Origin: Costus lasius
Taxonomy: Eukaryota; Streptophyta; Magnoliopsida; Zingiberales; Costaceae
Reading direction: 5' to 3'
Assembly: GCA_027563935.2 (NCBI GenBank)
Contig: CM050450.1
Location: 32,971,439-33,035,438 of the forward strand
DNA length: 64,000 nt
The notes beneath the pieces are model-generated. The model saw only the letters and a program-made list of their open reading frames with translations. It was not told the DNA's origin and made no database searches. Shown piece by piece: positions 12,301 to 22,929 of this stretch. The position numbers and the translations under genes are program-made. Position 1 is the first letter of the stretch; every line of letters starts with the position of its first letter.

Positions 12301-13250
12301 TTTCCAACTCGTAGGTCCACCTCATGCTGTCCCACCTGCCTTCTTCTCTTGAGTTCCTGTACATTTGAACAAATGTGAACTCCACATGCAGTGTCCAACA
12401 CCCATGATATAGAAGAAAAAAACATGACCTCAGTCACATAGATACCTGAGCCAGAAGCGAAGCTTCCCCTCTTATCTCCTTGGAGCGCTTTACAGTCCTT
12501 TTTCCAGTGACCCAGCTGGCCACAGTGGAAACACCTGTATTCCTTGGACCGCTTCACCTTCTGCTTCAGAGCCTTGCTGTAGCTCTTGACAGGGGCTTTA
12601 CCCTTCTTCCCCTTCTTCTTGTTCCTGGAAGGAACCATTAAGACAGAGGTCGAAGGCTTTCCCTTCAGAGTCTCCTCTGTAGTGAGGAGCATATTCAGCA
12701 GCTCTGCCGGAGTACAATCGATTTTGTTCATATTAAAGTTAATAATGAACGCGTCGAATGAAGGCGGGAGAGACTGCAGAATAATATCCACAGCAAGCTC
12801 CTGGTTGATGGTATGCCCCAGTTTCTCTAGAGCCTCCTTGTGCCCAATCATCTTGAGCACGTGAGCTCCCACTGGGCTCCCTTCAGCCAGTTTGCTCTGA
12901 AAGAACAGCTTAGTCAAATTATAGCGTTCTGTCCTCGCCTGTGCAGCATACAGCATCTTGAGGTTCGCTATAATCTCTATAGCCGACATATCCTCATGCT
13001 GACGCTGCAGCGGTGGCGTCATAGATGCTAGCATCAGGCAAGCGACATCAATGCTATCATTGACGTGCTTTTCATAGGCTTCCCGAACCGCCCTTGCGGC
13101 GTTCGGAGCGGGCTGAGGCGGTATCGCCGTCTCGAGGACATACAGTTTCCTCTCTGCCTTAAGAACAATCTTAAGGTGTCCAAACCAGTCAGAGAAGTTC
13201 GGCCCAGCAAACTTCTCCCTTTCCAGTAGGGATCGCACATTGAAGTTCAT
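9369..13250 (-). CDS. I: full-length gag-pol polyprotein, 1293 aa
   Basis: A single frame encodes all replication proteins. Using the numbering of its same-length sister in C, the domains are: gag about 1-235; CCHC zinc knuckle at 240-253 (C-F-H-C then H and C); aspartic protease DTA near 286; integrase zinc finger H-x4-H near 420 with C-x2-C; integrase triad D481, D544, E580 with the copia 35-residue spacing; RT with YVDD near 967-970; RNase H D1140, E1183, D1219. All these residues are seen. Odd points are Gly to Asp in the IWGCEAY block and Thr to Ile in LADPLTKP, both at positions conserved in sisters. The protein may also start 10 codons further upstream through splicing from the LTR (see splice entries). 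Confidence 0.95.
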   Translation of the reverse strand: MNFNVRSLLEREKFAGPNFSDWFGHLKIVLKAERKLYVLETAIPPQPAPNAARAVREAYEKHVNDSIDVACLMLASMTPPLQRQHEDMSAIEIIANLKMLYAAQARTERYNLTKLFFQSKLAEGSPVGAHVLKMIGHKEALEKLGHTINQELAVDIILQSLPPSFDAFIINFNMNKIDCTPAELLNMLLTTEETLKGKPSTSVLMVPSRNKKKGKKGKAPVKSYSKALKQKVKRSKEYRCFHCGQLGHWKKDCKALQGDKRGSFASGSGIYVTEVMFFSSISWVLDTACGVHICSNVQELKRRRQVGQHEVDLRVGNGARVAAVAVGDYFISLPSGIVLELDNCYFVPSITKNIISIPALVRKGFSFECNISKCVLSFDNIVYATGSINNGLYMLDMECSIQKIDIKKAKNADDSTLLWHSRLGHINEKRIKRLHDHGLLGSFSYKEIDTCKACLMGKMTKSPFLNKGQRASGLLDLIHSDVCGPFSKHARGGYQYFITFTDDFSRYGYVYLMRHKSESFDKFKEFKNEVQNQLGRNIKALHSDRGGEYLSHTFTDYLKECGIISQLTPPGTPQWNGVSERRNRTLLDMVRSMMSQATLPYSFWGFALETAAKVLNRVPSKAVSKTPYELWYGKQPGLTFIRIWDCEAYVKKLASGKLESRSDKCIFVGYPKETKGYYFYDPKENKVFVARTAIFLEKEFLLQEASGREIKLDENPEEGQSAQAQLDEPEPVDQVIEQPEAQISREPRRSGRIRRQPERYDGVYIIDNDEPLTYADAVSGPESARWLEAMRAEMDSMSDNQVWDLVDPPPGVIPIGCKWIFKKKIDMDGNVVTYKGRLVAKGFKQIYGIDYDETFSPVAMFKSIRILFAIATYYDYEIWQMDVKTAFLNGNLDEDVYMTQPEGFTNPSDRHKICKLKKSIYGLKQASRSWNIRFDESVTEFGFIKNEDDPCVYKRFSGSVITFLVLYVDDILIIGNDIPEMHAVKAWLRKCFQMKDLGEAAYVLGVKIYRDRSKRLLGLCQSTYIDKVLERFHLENSKRGYLPVRHGLSLSKSQCPQTQTEKDEMDNTPYASAIGSIMYAMLCTRPDVAYGLSVTSRFQSNPGQAHWIAVKNILKYLWRTKDMFLIYGGQEELSIEGYTDASFQSDQDDFRSQSGYVFSLNGGAVVWKSFKQSTVADSTTEAEYVAASEASKEAVWIRKFVRELGVVPSSADPLVIFCDNTGAIAQAKEPRSHQKSKHIQRRFHLIREIIDRGEIKVCKVHTDDNLADPLIKPLAQQKHEKHCNNMGLRFLNH

Positions 13251-14204
13251 GGTGTTCGTTGCTGCAGGTATCTACAACAATGCAAGAACAGCAAGGTCAG
13301 TATCAATGTTAAGAATCAATCAGGACTTAAGAAAGATTCTTTTTCTCACTATTTTATCTGACTGAAAAATCCATTAAACAGTCCGAAAGAGTAAACACTC
13401 TTTTAGTGAGATGGGATCCAGATTTCATACTTGGTCTCCGCGTCCCGCTCAGGCGAGATAAGATGCACAGAGAGTACAAGCACTAATCTCTGGTAGGCTG
13501 TCCCAGCCAATCGCCAACCCGTGCGATTCCCCTTCATCTGGGCAATCCAGCAGACTGTGCCAACTGAGTTGGTACAACACAGTCTCTGATCCCACAGATG
13601 GCTGCCTCCATGTGCTACCATATGCGCCACATATGTAGCCTACATGGTCAAGCTGACCCGACCTACTCCCTGGACCACCATGTGCTATGCTGAGCAACGA
13701 GAAGGGATAAATCCCTACTCTGTAACACACAGGTGTAATCCCACACCGTCTGAAGATAGATGGACGTGCCCACTGAGTGGGTACAACACGGCTCCAACGA
13801 TAGTCAGAACAGTGAGGTTTCGCGTCAGAAGGCTTACGAGCTTGATATTTTAGCGTTGGATTTTAACGGTCTTTTATCTTCCTTACTATCAAGCAATTCC
13901 TATGGTGATAGCAGAAGATAAACTAATCATGCAATTCTAATATTTAAACAATAAATAAAAGAAAGCATGAATCTTATGTGGTAAAAGCCCATAGCCCTAG
14001 TAAGACCTTAATTTAACTTAAGTCTTGACTTGCTTTTGCTTCATGGGGCTTTTGCTGCTCATCTGGCCCAAACCAGGGCCCAAGCGCCAACTGCAGTACA
14101 GGTGCGCCCACCAGGTAAACGCGCCTGGTCCCAGAGTCGAACCCTGGACCTCCCACCTGGTCTAGCCACTGCTGCATGCGCCTCTGCTAAGTGTGCTCTG
14201 TGCT

Positions 14205-14345
14205 CTTGTCTAATTAAATTACAAATTTAACTATCTAGACAAGATTGACACGCAGGTCAATTACACATTATAAATTAATTAAACTGTGATTCGCAGATCA
14301 CAAAAAAAAAATTAATTTACAATTAATTCTCAGGCACGCAGGCCC
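14205..14345 (-). other. I: leader hairpin array (CTGCGN loops)
   Basis: Sense order: 14332-14345 (loop CTGCGT), 14286-14301 (stem GTGAT/ATCAC, loop CTGCGA), 14245-14260 (stem TTGAC/GTCAA, loop CTGCGT), then a long hairpin 14205-14243 (CTTGTCTA/TAGACAAG). Confidence 0.7.
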
Positions 14346-15053
14346 CAGCACAGCACACATTAAGAACGGGCAGCCCACATAAGAATAAATAGACAAACAC
14401 ATGGCATCAATCAACATGTGATCCAGTCATTAAAATAAAATTTTCGAAAAACCCCATGGGCATCAATTTTATTTTGCTTATATGCCCTACAACCTTACAA
14501 CGGTCCATTACTAGGGATCCACTCATCCAACCTAGTCAGATCCACTGCCCTTACATGCACCAAGTCCTAACTGACTTGAGTCGACCATAAGGTCAACCAT
14601 GCATGCGCCAGGGCTGAACAACCACAATGAGGTCTGGCAAGCGGGTGTGACCCCGGGCCTAACTCATGTGCGTTCATGGGTTGCTTCAATCAGACATCGC
14701 TACATGCCTGTCTGCAGCCGACCTGTAGCCACCACGTGCTTGCGCACAGGTGCTACCTGGTCAACCCATCAAGGCTGTCAGATGGTCTGATCAGACTTTT
14801 GGATCCAACCTAGGGGGTGACTTCAACCCTAATAACCCGTCTAAGGGTTTACTGCAAGGCCTTAGATCTAATAAGGTCGCGCAAGTGAAATGGTTTTTAA
14901 AACATAACATCATGCGCCAACAACATGCGCCAAGGAAACATACATATAGTTTCGGATATGCAAACTTAACATGTAAGTTTTCGCATGGTGAAGATCTAAG
15001 CATACAAATGAATACATGGATCACACAGCAATCATATGATCATATAAAACTCA

Positions 15054-15065
15054 GCTTTGATACCA
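15054..15065 (-). other. I: primer-binding site with one mismatch
   Basis: The minus strand reads TGGTATCAAAGC, where all sisters read TGGTATCAGAGC (complementary to the 3' end of initiator tRNA-Met). One G to A change probably arose after insertion. Confidence 0.85.
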
Positions 15066-15067
15066 AT

Positions 15068-16747
15068 TGAAGGGACCCCTAGACAAGGGGGTCGAAACCC
15101 TAATAGGTGGCGCAACAATGTCTCTAGCGGAATCTAGGGCTTCTAATAAGATCTTTATATGTCATATAATCAACTTTAGTATGATTGAATAGAAGAAACG
15201 AATTCATACCATAGCCATTTCAAGATGGCGCCTTGGAAGCAAAAGTTGCAAGCGCCTCTTCTCCAAAGTCTCGCACACAAGATGAACAATGTGCTTCTTC
15301 CTTGGTGCTCCTTGTGCTAGCAAGGTTCCAAGGTTGTCTTGCCGAATGGAAAGGAAAGGAGATGATGATTTCTTCTCTTGGCCGAATCCTCCTCAACGTC
15401 AAAGCGTCGCCACACACGAAAAATGTTAAGAGGAATAATCCCGAGTGGCGAGAATAGAGAGCACTCTATTCGGTCGTGAACCATCTCCAAGTGGAGATCA
15501 TGGTTACTAAAAATAGCAACCACGCATCGCCCCAACGTTCACGCCAAGTGAACATGTCGCCACACCTTGAACCATGCGCTCATTTCATGAGCCGGTTCAA
15601 TTTTGGTTCGGTTTAAGAACCAATCAAGCCAAGCAATCAAGTCTAGATCTCAAATAAACCCTAAGGCTCCAGATCTAACCGTTCATCTCTTGATGCTTTT
15701 GATCTGACCAATCTAGCATCCATTCTCTCGATCGAAGCTTACCGATCTCAAGCCCTAATCAATCAAACATGATCAGACTAGATCTCACTTACAATCAGAG
15801 ATAAAAACCTTTTAAACTGAACCTAACCAATTCAGTCCACTCGATCTGACTTAAGTAAGCCATATCATCAAATTGTGCGACCCTGAGGGTTTCCTTTAAA
15901 TGTCGGTAACGATAACTCACGTTATCACGATCAGTGAGGGGTATCTAGCAACACATCACCGTCTCCCGATATAAAAGAAATAAGTCTTCCAAGACTACAC
16001 CCAAAAATAACACAAGTGTGAATTAACTCACAAGGCATGCATACTTCCTTTGCCACTGGATTGTTCTTATTGGACAAGCGTGTCAAGCTTGTAATTCCAA
16101 TATGATGAGCATGATTAGATCAGATGAACACTGTCATCTGGGTATGGCCATACTCTTTTCTCAATCATCTCATCCAGGGGGCCCCTTTAGAACATCACAC
16201 TCCTTAAACAAGGAGACGGCAATCCTATGTCTATCACTAGTGCCCTAACCTGACTCAAGCTCATTATCCAAGATAGTCTATAATCATTATGTTTCAAATG
16301 ACATTGAACTACCTCAAAACAATGACAATCATCATTTAGAAAACACATGTGATCTCAAGTCAGAGGAAATGTGCCACTTGTCATATACAAGGAATATTCA
16401 CATTGTGACAAGCAATTGAATATCCTAGTAGGATCTGTCCAGCACATCCAATGTACCCATGAGTCTACATCTTATTCCATGCTCGAAGCATCCTATAAGA
16501 TTAGAACACATATTAGTCATAACCATATCAAGGCTGTCTCATGTTCACCAAGATACATCGACTAAGGACTTAACTGCATGTCAGCCCAGCTGAACAGCTT
16601 TGAGACATTATTCAGAAGAACATATATTGCAGCAGACAATGTAGCTAACTGAATAATAACCATGCCTTTATAAACATAATAGTTTATTACACGATACTGT
16701 TACAATCCCAAGGCCTCAAACATTAGGCTTAAGGGCATACCCCAACA
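15068..16747 (-). repeat. I: 5' LTR
   Basis: The start of the LTR on the minus strand is at 16747 (TGTTGGGG). It contains a GNRA-loop hairpin at 15911-15926 (GATAAC, loop GTGA, GTTATC) and, near its U5 end, ATG-GCT-ATG followed by GTATGA (15218 down to 15204). Confidence 0.95.
15204..15218 (-). promoter_or_regulatory. I: LTR start codons and candidate 5' splice donor
   Basis: Minus strand ATG GCT ATG directly followed by GTATGA. Splicing to the acceptor after 13272 would put these codons in frame with gag, adding ten codons before ATG 13250. Confidence 0.6.
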
Positions 16748-19436
16748 ACACATCCTCCTGCAAATTTCCATTAAGGAAAGCAGTCTTCACATCCATTTGC
16801 CAGATCTCATAATCATAATATGCAGCTATCGCGAAAAGAATCCGAATAGACTTAAACATAGCTACTGGTGAGAAAGTTTCATCATAATCTATCCCGTAGA
16901 TTTGTTTGAAACCTTTCGCAACTAGCCTGCCTTTATAGGTAACCACGTTACCATCCATGTCAATCTTCTTCTTGAAGATCCATTTACAGCCTATAGGGAT
17001 TACTCCCGGAGGTGGATCAACCAAATCCCAGACTTGGTTATCTGACATGGAGTCCATCTCGGCTCGCATAGCTTCAAGCCATCTAGCTGAGTCCGGTCCA
17101 CTGACCGCATCCGCATAAGTAAGGGGTTCATCATTATCAATGATGTAGACTCCGTCATAGCGCTCAGGCTGTCGACGGATCCTTCCCGATCTTCGCGGTT
17201 CCCGTGATATCTGAGCCTCAGGTTGTTCAATAACCTGATCTACCGGCTCAGGCTCATCCAATTGTGCTTGACTACTTTGTCCTTCCTCTAGATTCTCATC
17301 CAGCTTTATTTCTCTCCCACTGGCCTCTTGCAGAAGAAACTCCTTCTCAAGAAATATGGCCGTCCGAGCAACAAACACCTTGTTCTCTTTGGGATCGTAG
17401 AAATAATAACCCTTAGTTTCCTTAGGGTAACCGACAAAGATACATTTGTCAGATCTGCTCTCTAGTTTCCCAGAGGCGAGCTTTTTGACATAAGCCTCGC
17501 AGCCCCAGATCCTGATAAATGTCAAGCTAGGCTGTTTCCCATACCATAATTCATATGGGGTCTTTGAAACTGCCTTGGATGGCACTCGGTTTAGTACCTT
17601 TGCAGCTGTCTCCAGTGCAAATCCCCAAAAGGAGTAAGGTAGAGTAACCTGACTCATCATAGAACGAACCATATCAAGTAACGTTCTATTTCTCCTCTCG
17701 GACACACCATTCCATTGCGGTGTTCCTGGCGGAGTGAGCTGTGAGATAATCCCACACTCCTTCAGATAGTCAGTAAACTCTCGACTTAGGTATTCTCCAC
17801 CTCGATCAGAACGAAGTGCCTTGATATTTCGGCCTAGCTGATTCTGTACTTCATTTTTGAACTCTTTGAACTTGTCAAAAGATTCACTTTTATGTCTCAT
17901 AAGATAGACATACCCATATCTACTGAAATCATCAGTAAAGGTAATGAAGTATTGATAGCCACCTCTGGCATGTTTACTAAAAGGCCCACACACATCACTG
18001 TGTATAAGGTCAAGTAAACCTGAAGTCCTTTGACCTTTATGAGGAAAAGGCGACTTCGTCATTTTGCCCATCAAACAAGCTTTGCATGTATCAATCTCCT
18101 CATAGGAGAATGATCCCAGCAGTCCATAATCATGCAACCACTTAATGCGTTTCTTGTTAATATGACCTAAACGACTATGCCATAGCAAGGTGCTGTCATC
18201 AGCATATTTGACTTTCTTATTATCAATATTGTGTATAGAACATTCCATGTCCAACATGAATAACCCATTGTTAATTGAACCAGTAGCATAAACAATATTA
18301 TCTAAAGAAAGAACACACTTTGAAATATTGCATTCAAAGGAAAACCCCTTCCTAACAAGAGCAGGAATGGAGATAATATTTTTAGTAATGCTGGGAACAA
18401 AGTAACAATTGTCTAGTTCTAATACAAGTCCAGATGGTAAAGAGATGAAATAGTCTCCTACAGTAACAGCAGCAACCCGTGCCCCGTTTCCAACTCGTAG
18501 GTCTACCTCATGCTGTCCCACCTGTCTTCTTCTCTTGAGTTCCTGTACATTTGAATAAATGTGAACTCCACATGCAGTGTCCAACACCCATGAAATAGAA
18601 GAAGAAAACATGACCTCAGTCACATAAATACCTGAGCCAGAAGCGATGCTTCCCCTCTTGTCTCCTTGGAGCGCTTTACAGTCCTTTTTCCAGTGACCCA
18701 ACTGGCCACAATGGAAACATCTGTATTCCTTCGACCGCTTAACCTTTTGTTTCAGAGCCTTATTGTAGTTCTTGACTGGGGCTTTGCCCTTCTTCCCCTT
18801 CTTCTTGTTCCTGGAAGGAACCATTAAGACAGAGGTTGAAGGCTTTCCCTTCAGAGTCTCCTCCGTAGTCAAGAGCATATTCAGCAACTCTGCCGGAGTA
18901 CAATCGATTTTGTTCATATTAAAGTTAATAATGAACGCATCGAAAGAGGGCGGGAGAGACTGCAGAATAATGTCTACAGCAAGCTCCTGATTGATGGTGT
19001 GTCCCAGTTTCTCTAGAGCCTCCTTGTGCCCAATCATCTTGAGCACGTGAGCTCCCACTGGACTCCCTTCAGCCAGTTTTCTCTGAAAGAACAGCTTAGT
19101 CAAATTGTAGCGCTCAGTCCTCGCCTGTGCAGCATACAGCATCTTGAGGTTTGCTATAATTTCTATAGCCGACATATCCTCATGCTGACGCTGCAGCGGT
19201 GGCGTCATAGACGCTAGCATTAGGCAAGCGACATCAATGCTATCATTGACATGCTTTTCATAGGCTTCCCGAACCGCCCTTGTGGCGTTCGGAGCGGGTT
19301 GTGGCGGTATCGCCGTCTCGAGGACATACAGTTTCCTCTCTGCCTTAAGAACAATCTTAAGGTGTCCGTACCAGTCTGAGAAGTTTGGCCCAGCAAACTT
19401 CTCCCTTTCCAGTAGGGATCGCACATTGAAGTTCAT
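16748..19436 (-). CDS. F: gag-pol, N-terminal part (gag to start of RT)
   Basis: Codons 1-896 of the F polyprotein, continuing at 7663. Gag, the CCHC knuckle (C-F-H-C...H...C), protease DTA, the integrase zinc finger, the D,D35E residues and the first RT blocks up to AFLNGNLQEDV are present. Beyond 16748 the frame runs into LTR I for a few spurious codons. Differences from sisters include Cys to Tyr in the GVHICSN block after the protease motif and Ser to Arg in FFQSKLAEG. There are no internal stops, so F was intact when I inserted. Confidence 0.92.
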
Positions 19437-21270
19437 GGTGTTCGTTGCTGCAGGAATCTACAACAATGCAAGAACAGCAAGGTCAGTATCAATGTTCAGA
19501 ATCAATCCAGGACTTAAGAAAGATTCTTTTCTCACTATTTTATCTGGCTGAAAAATCCAGCAAAAACAGCCCGAAAGAGTAGAACTCTTTTAGTGAGATG
19601 GGATCCAGATTTCATACTTGGTCTCCGCGTCCCGCTCAGGCGAGATAAGATGCACAGAGAGTTCAAGCACTAATTTCTGGTAGGCAGTCCCTGCCAATCG
19701 CCAACCCGTGCGATTCCCCTTCATCTGGGCAATCCAGCAGACTGTGCCAACTGAGTTGGTACAACACAGTCTCTGATCCCACAGATGGCTGCCTCCATAT
19801 AGCTAACATATGCCCCATATGTAGCCTACATGGTCAAGCGGACCTGACCTACTCCCTGGACCACCACGTGCTATGCTGAGCAACGAGAAGCGATAAATCC
19901 CTTCTCTGTAACACGCAGGTGTAATCACACACCGTCTGAAGATAGATGGGCGTGCCCACTGAGTGGGTACAACACGGCCCCAATGATAGTCAGAACAGTG
20001 AGGTTTCGCGTCAGAAGGCTTTACGTGCTTGATATTTAACGTTGGATTTTAACGGTCTTTTATCTTCTCAACTATCATGCAATTCCTATGGTGATAGCAG
20101 AAGATAAATAAATCATGCAATTCTAAATATATAAACAATAAATAGAAAGCATGCTGATCTTATGTGGTAAAAGCCCATTAAGCCTAAGTAAGACCTTAAC
20201 CTAACTTAAGTCTTCACTTGCTTTTCTTCATGGGGCTTTTGCTCCTCATCTGGCCCAAACCAGGGCCCAAGTGCCCACTGCAGCTCAGGTGCGCCCACCA
20301 GGTATAATGCGCCTGTCCTAGGGTCGAACCCTAGACCTCCCACCTGGTCAAGGCTCTGCTGCATGCGCCTCTGCCAAGTGTGCTCTGTGCTCTTGTCTGA
20401 TTAAATTACAATTTAATCTATCTAGACAAGATTGACTCGCAGGTCAATTACAGTTTATAAATTAAATAAAAATGTGATGCGCAGATCACAATAAAAATTA
20501 ATTTACAAATTATCCAGGCTCGCAGGCCCCAGCACAGCACACATTAAGGGCATCCCACATAAAACAAACATCATGGCATCATCCAAACAACATGTGATCC
20601 ATTAATAAGAAAATAAAATTTTGAAAACCCTTTGTTATCAATTTTACTTTTCTTATGTGCCCTACAACCTTACAATGGTCCATTGATAGGGATCCACTCA
20701 TCATGTCTAGTTAGATCCACTGCCCTTGCATGCACCAAGTCCTAACTGACTTGAGTCGACCCAGTGGTCAACTATGCATGCGCCAAGGGCTGAACAACCA
20801 TCATGGGTTCTGGCAAGCGGGTGTGAACCCGGGCCTAACTCATGTGCGTTCACCAGTTGTCTCAACCAGACCTCGCTACACGCCTATGATGCAGTCGACC
20901 TATAGCCACCTCATGCTTGCGCATGGGTGCCATCTGGTCGACCCATCTAGGCTGTCAGATGGTCTGATCAGACTATTGGATCTAACCTAGAGGATGACTT
21001 CAACCCCATCAACCCGTCTAAGGGTTTATAGCAGGCGCTTAGTCTAATGATAGGCGCGCAAGTTAAATTTTTCTTTGACAAAAGAACAACATGCGCCAAT
21101 ACATGCGCCAAGAAGTAACAAACATCATACATGTATATTCGCATGATGAACTAGCATAAACTTTCGCATGTAATAAAACTTAGATCTAAGCATAAGCATA
21201 AACATGGATCACACATTATCTTCAAGCAATCATATGATTTAAACGATAACCTCTCGCTCTGATACCAATC
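19437..21270 (-). other. F: untranslated leader, candidate intron
   Basis: No gene. It holds the primer site TGGTATCAGAGC (21256-21267), hairpin array (20392-20529), B-box-like GGTTCGACCC (20321-20330), paired hairpins (19955-19967 and 19747-19759) and acceptor TAG (19458-19460), all on the minus strand. Confidence 0.8.
20392..20529 (-). other. F: leader hairpin array (CTGCGN loops)
   Basis: Sense order: 20516-20529 (loop CTGCGA), 20474-20489 (GTGAT/ATCAC, loop CTGCGC), 20432-20447 (TTGAC/GTCAA, loop CTGCGA), 20392-20430 (long stem CTTGTCT/AGACAAG). Confidence 0.7.
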
Positions 21271-22929
21271 TGAAAGGTTCCCCTGTAACTAGGGGGCGAA
21301 ACCCAGATAGGTGGCGCATAAAAATTTTGCAAGCGGAAGCATGGGTTTCAATAGATCTTTCGCAAATATATGATCAACTTGTTCGAGTATGGATTCATAC
21401 CATTGCCATTGGTTCGATTGGCGTCTAGGAAGAAGATGGCGACAGGGCTCTCCTCCAAAGCGCCGCACACAAGATGATCAACGGCTTGCTCCTTGGACGC
21501 TCCTTGTGCTAGCAAGGATCTCCAAGTGACCTTGTCGTGTAAGGGATGAGGTGCTTGGCCGAATTTCCTCCAAGTCGTGAGTCTCCTTCACCACGAGAGA
21601 AAAGTCGTCCAGAGAGATAGGCGAGCGGCGAGAATAGGGCTTCTATCTTCGAACAAGAAGCGTGGTCTCTTTTGAGATCATGGTTTCTAAAATTAGAAAC
21701 CACACCCCACGTTCTCTCATTCACGCCAAGTGAATGAATCGCAACATGCCCCCTTTGAACCATGCACTCAATTAATGAGCGGTTCAAGTTGATTTGGTTT
21801 AAAAACCAAATAAACCAAGCAATTAGTCCAGATTACCTTAAACCCTAAGGTTCAAGATCTGACCGTTCATCTCCTGATACTCTTGATCTTACCGATCTAG
21901 CATCAACTCTCTCGATCTAAGCTTACCGATCTTAAGCCCTAATCAATCAAACATGATCAGACCAGATCTCACTTACAATCAGAGATTAAATCCCTTTAAA
22001 CTGAACTCAAACAATTCAGTCCACACGATCTGACTTAAGTAAGCCATATCATCAAATTGTGCGACCCTAAGGGTTTCCTTTAAATGTCGGTAACGATAAC
22101 TTACGTTATCACGATCAGTGAGGGGTATCTAGCAACACATCACTGTCTCCCGATATAAAAGAAAGAGTCTTCCAAGACTACACCCAAACCACAGCACAAG
22201 TGTGAATCCACTTCACCAGGCATACATGTTTCCTTTGCCACTGGATGTTCTTATTGGACAAGCGTGTCAAGCCTGTAGCTCCAATATGATGAGCATGATT
22301 AGATCAGATGAACATAGTCACCTGGGTATGGCCATACACTTTCTCAATCATCTCATCCAGGGGGGCCCCTTTAGAACATCACACTCCAAACAAAGAGACG
22401 GCAATCCTATATCTATCACTAGTGTCCTAACCTGACTCAAGCTCACCATCCAAGATAGTCTATAACCATTATGTTTCAAAATGATATTGAACTACCTCAA
22501 AACAATGACAATCATCATTTAGAAACACAAGTGATCTCAAGTCAGAGGACATGTGCCACTTGTTGCAAACAAGGATTATTCACATTGTGACAAGCAATTG
22601 AATATCCTAGTAGGGTCTGTCCAGTACATCCAATGTACCCATGAGTCTACATCTTATTCCATGCTCGAAGCATCCTATAAGATTAGAACACATATTAGTC
22701 TCAATCATATCAAGGCTGTCTCATGTTCGCCAAGATATATCGACTAAGGACTTTACTGCATGTCAGCCCAGCTGAACAGCATTGAGACATTATTCAGAAG
22801 TATATGTATTGCAGCAGATAATATAACAAACTGAATAACAACCATTGCCTTTATAAACATAAGAGTTTATACATGATACTGTTACAATCCCAAGGCCTCA
22901 AACATTAGCCTTAAGGGCATACCCCAACA
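21271..22929 (-). repeat. F: 5' LTR
   Basis: 1659 bp, starting on the minus strand at 22929. The GNRA-type hairpin is 22095-22110 (loop GTAA). The LTR start codons and donor are at 21395-21409. It shows about 4 differences from 4792-6450. Confidence 0.95.
21395..21409 (-). promoter_or_regulatory. F: LTR start codons and candidate 5' splice donor
   Basis: Minus strand ATG GCA ATG then GTATGA, in frame with gag (ATG at 19436) if joined to the acceptor ending at 19458. Confidence 0.6.

Larger units (their letters stand above)
13251..15067 (-). other. I: untranslated leader, candidate intron
   Basis: About 1.8 kb with no gene. Reading on the minus strand from the LTR it holds the primer site (15054-15065), the CTGCGN hairpin array (14205-14345), the tRNA-like B box (14134-14143), paired TCA-loop hairpins (13769-13781, 13560-13572) and the acceptor TAG (13272-13274). 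Confidence 0.8.
7669..16747 (-). mobile_element. Element I: complete Ty1/copia retrotransposon inside F
   Basis: 9079 bp, flanked by ACACA (7664-7668 and 16748-16752). LTRs 7669-9348 and 15068-16747 are both 1680 bp and differ at about 12 positions by eye. It contains one uninterrupted gag-pol frame, a leader with conserved hairpins, a primer site and a polypurine tract. I is nested in F, which is nested in E, which is nested in A. Confidence 0.96.
4792..22929 (-). mobile_element. Element F: Ty1/copia retrotransposon in E's 5' LTR, carrying I
   Basis: An 18138-bp minus-strand insertion flanked by CTAAT (4787-4791 and 22930-22934). Removing I and its 5-bp duplication leaves about 9054 bp. The LTRs are 4792-6450 and 21271-22929, both 1659 bp, with about 4 differences by eye. 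The gag-pol frame is split by I but adds up to 1293 codons plus stop. F's LTR ends (TGAAAGG on the + strand) differ from those of I, C, D and E in the U5 tail, so it is a distinct subtype. Confidence 0.95.

Noticed and set aside
22688..22929. E apparently lacking the start of its 5' LTR at 22930
   Set aside because: The missing 247 bp are at 4545-4791 on the other side of F, with matching CTAAT duplications, so the LTR is split and not truncated.
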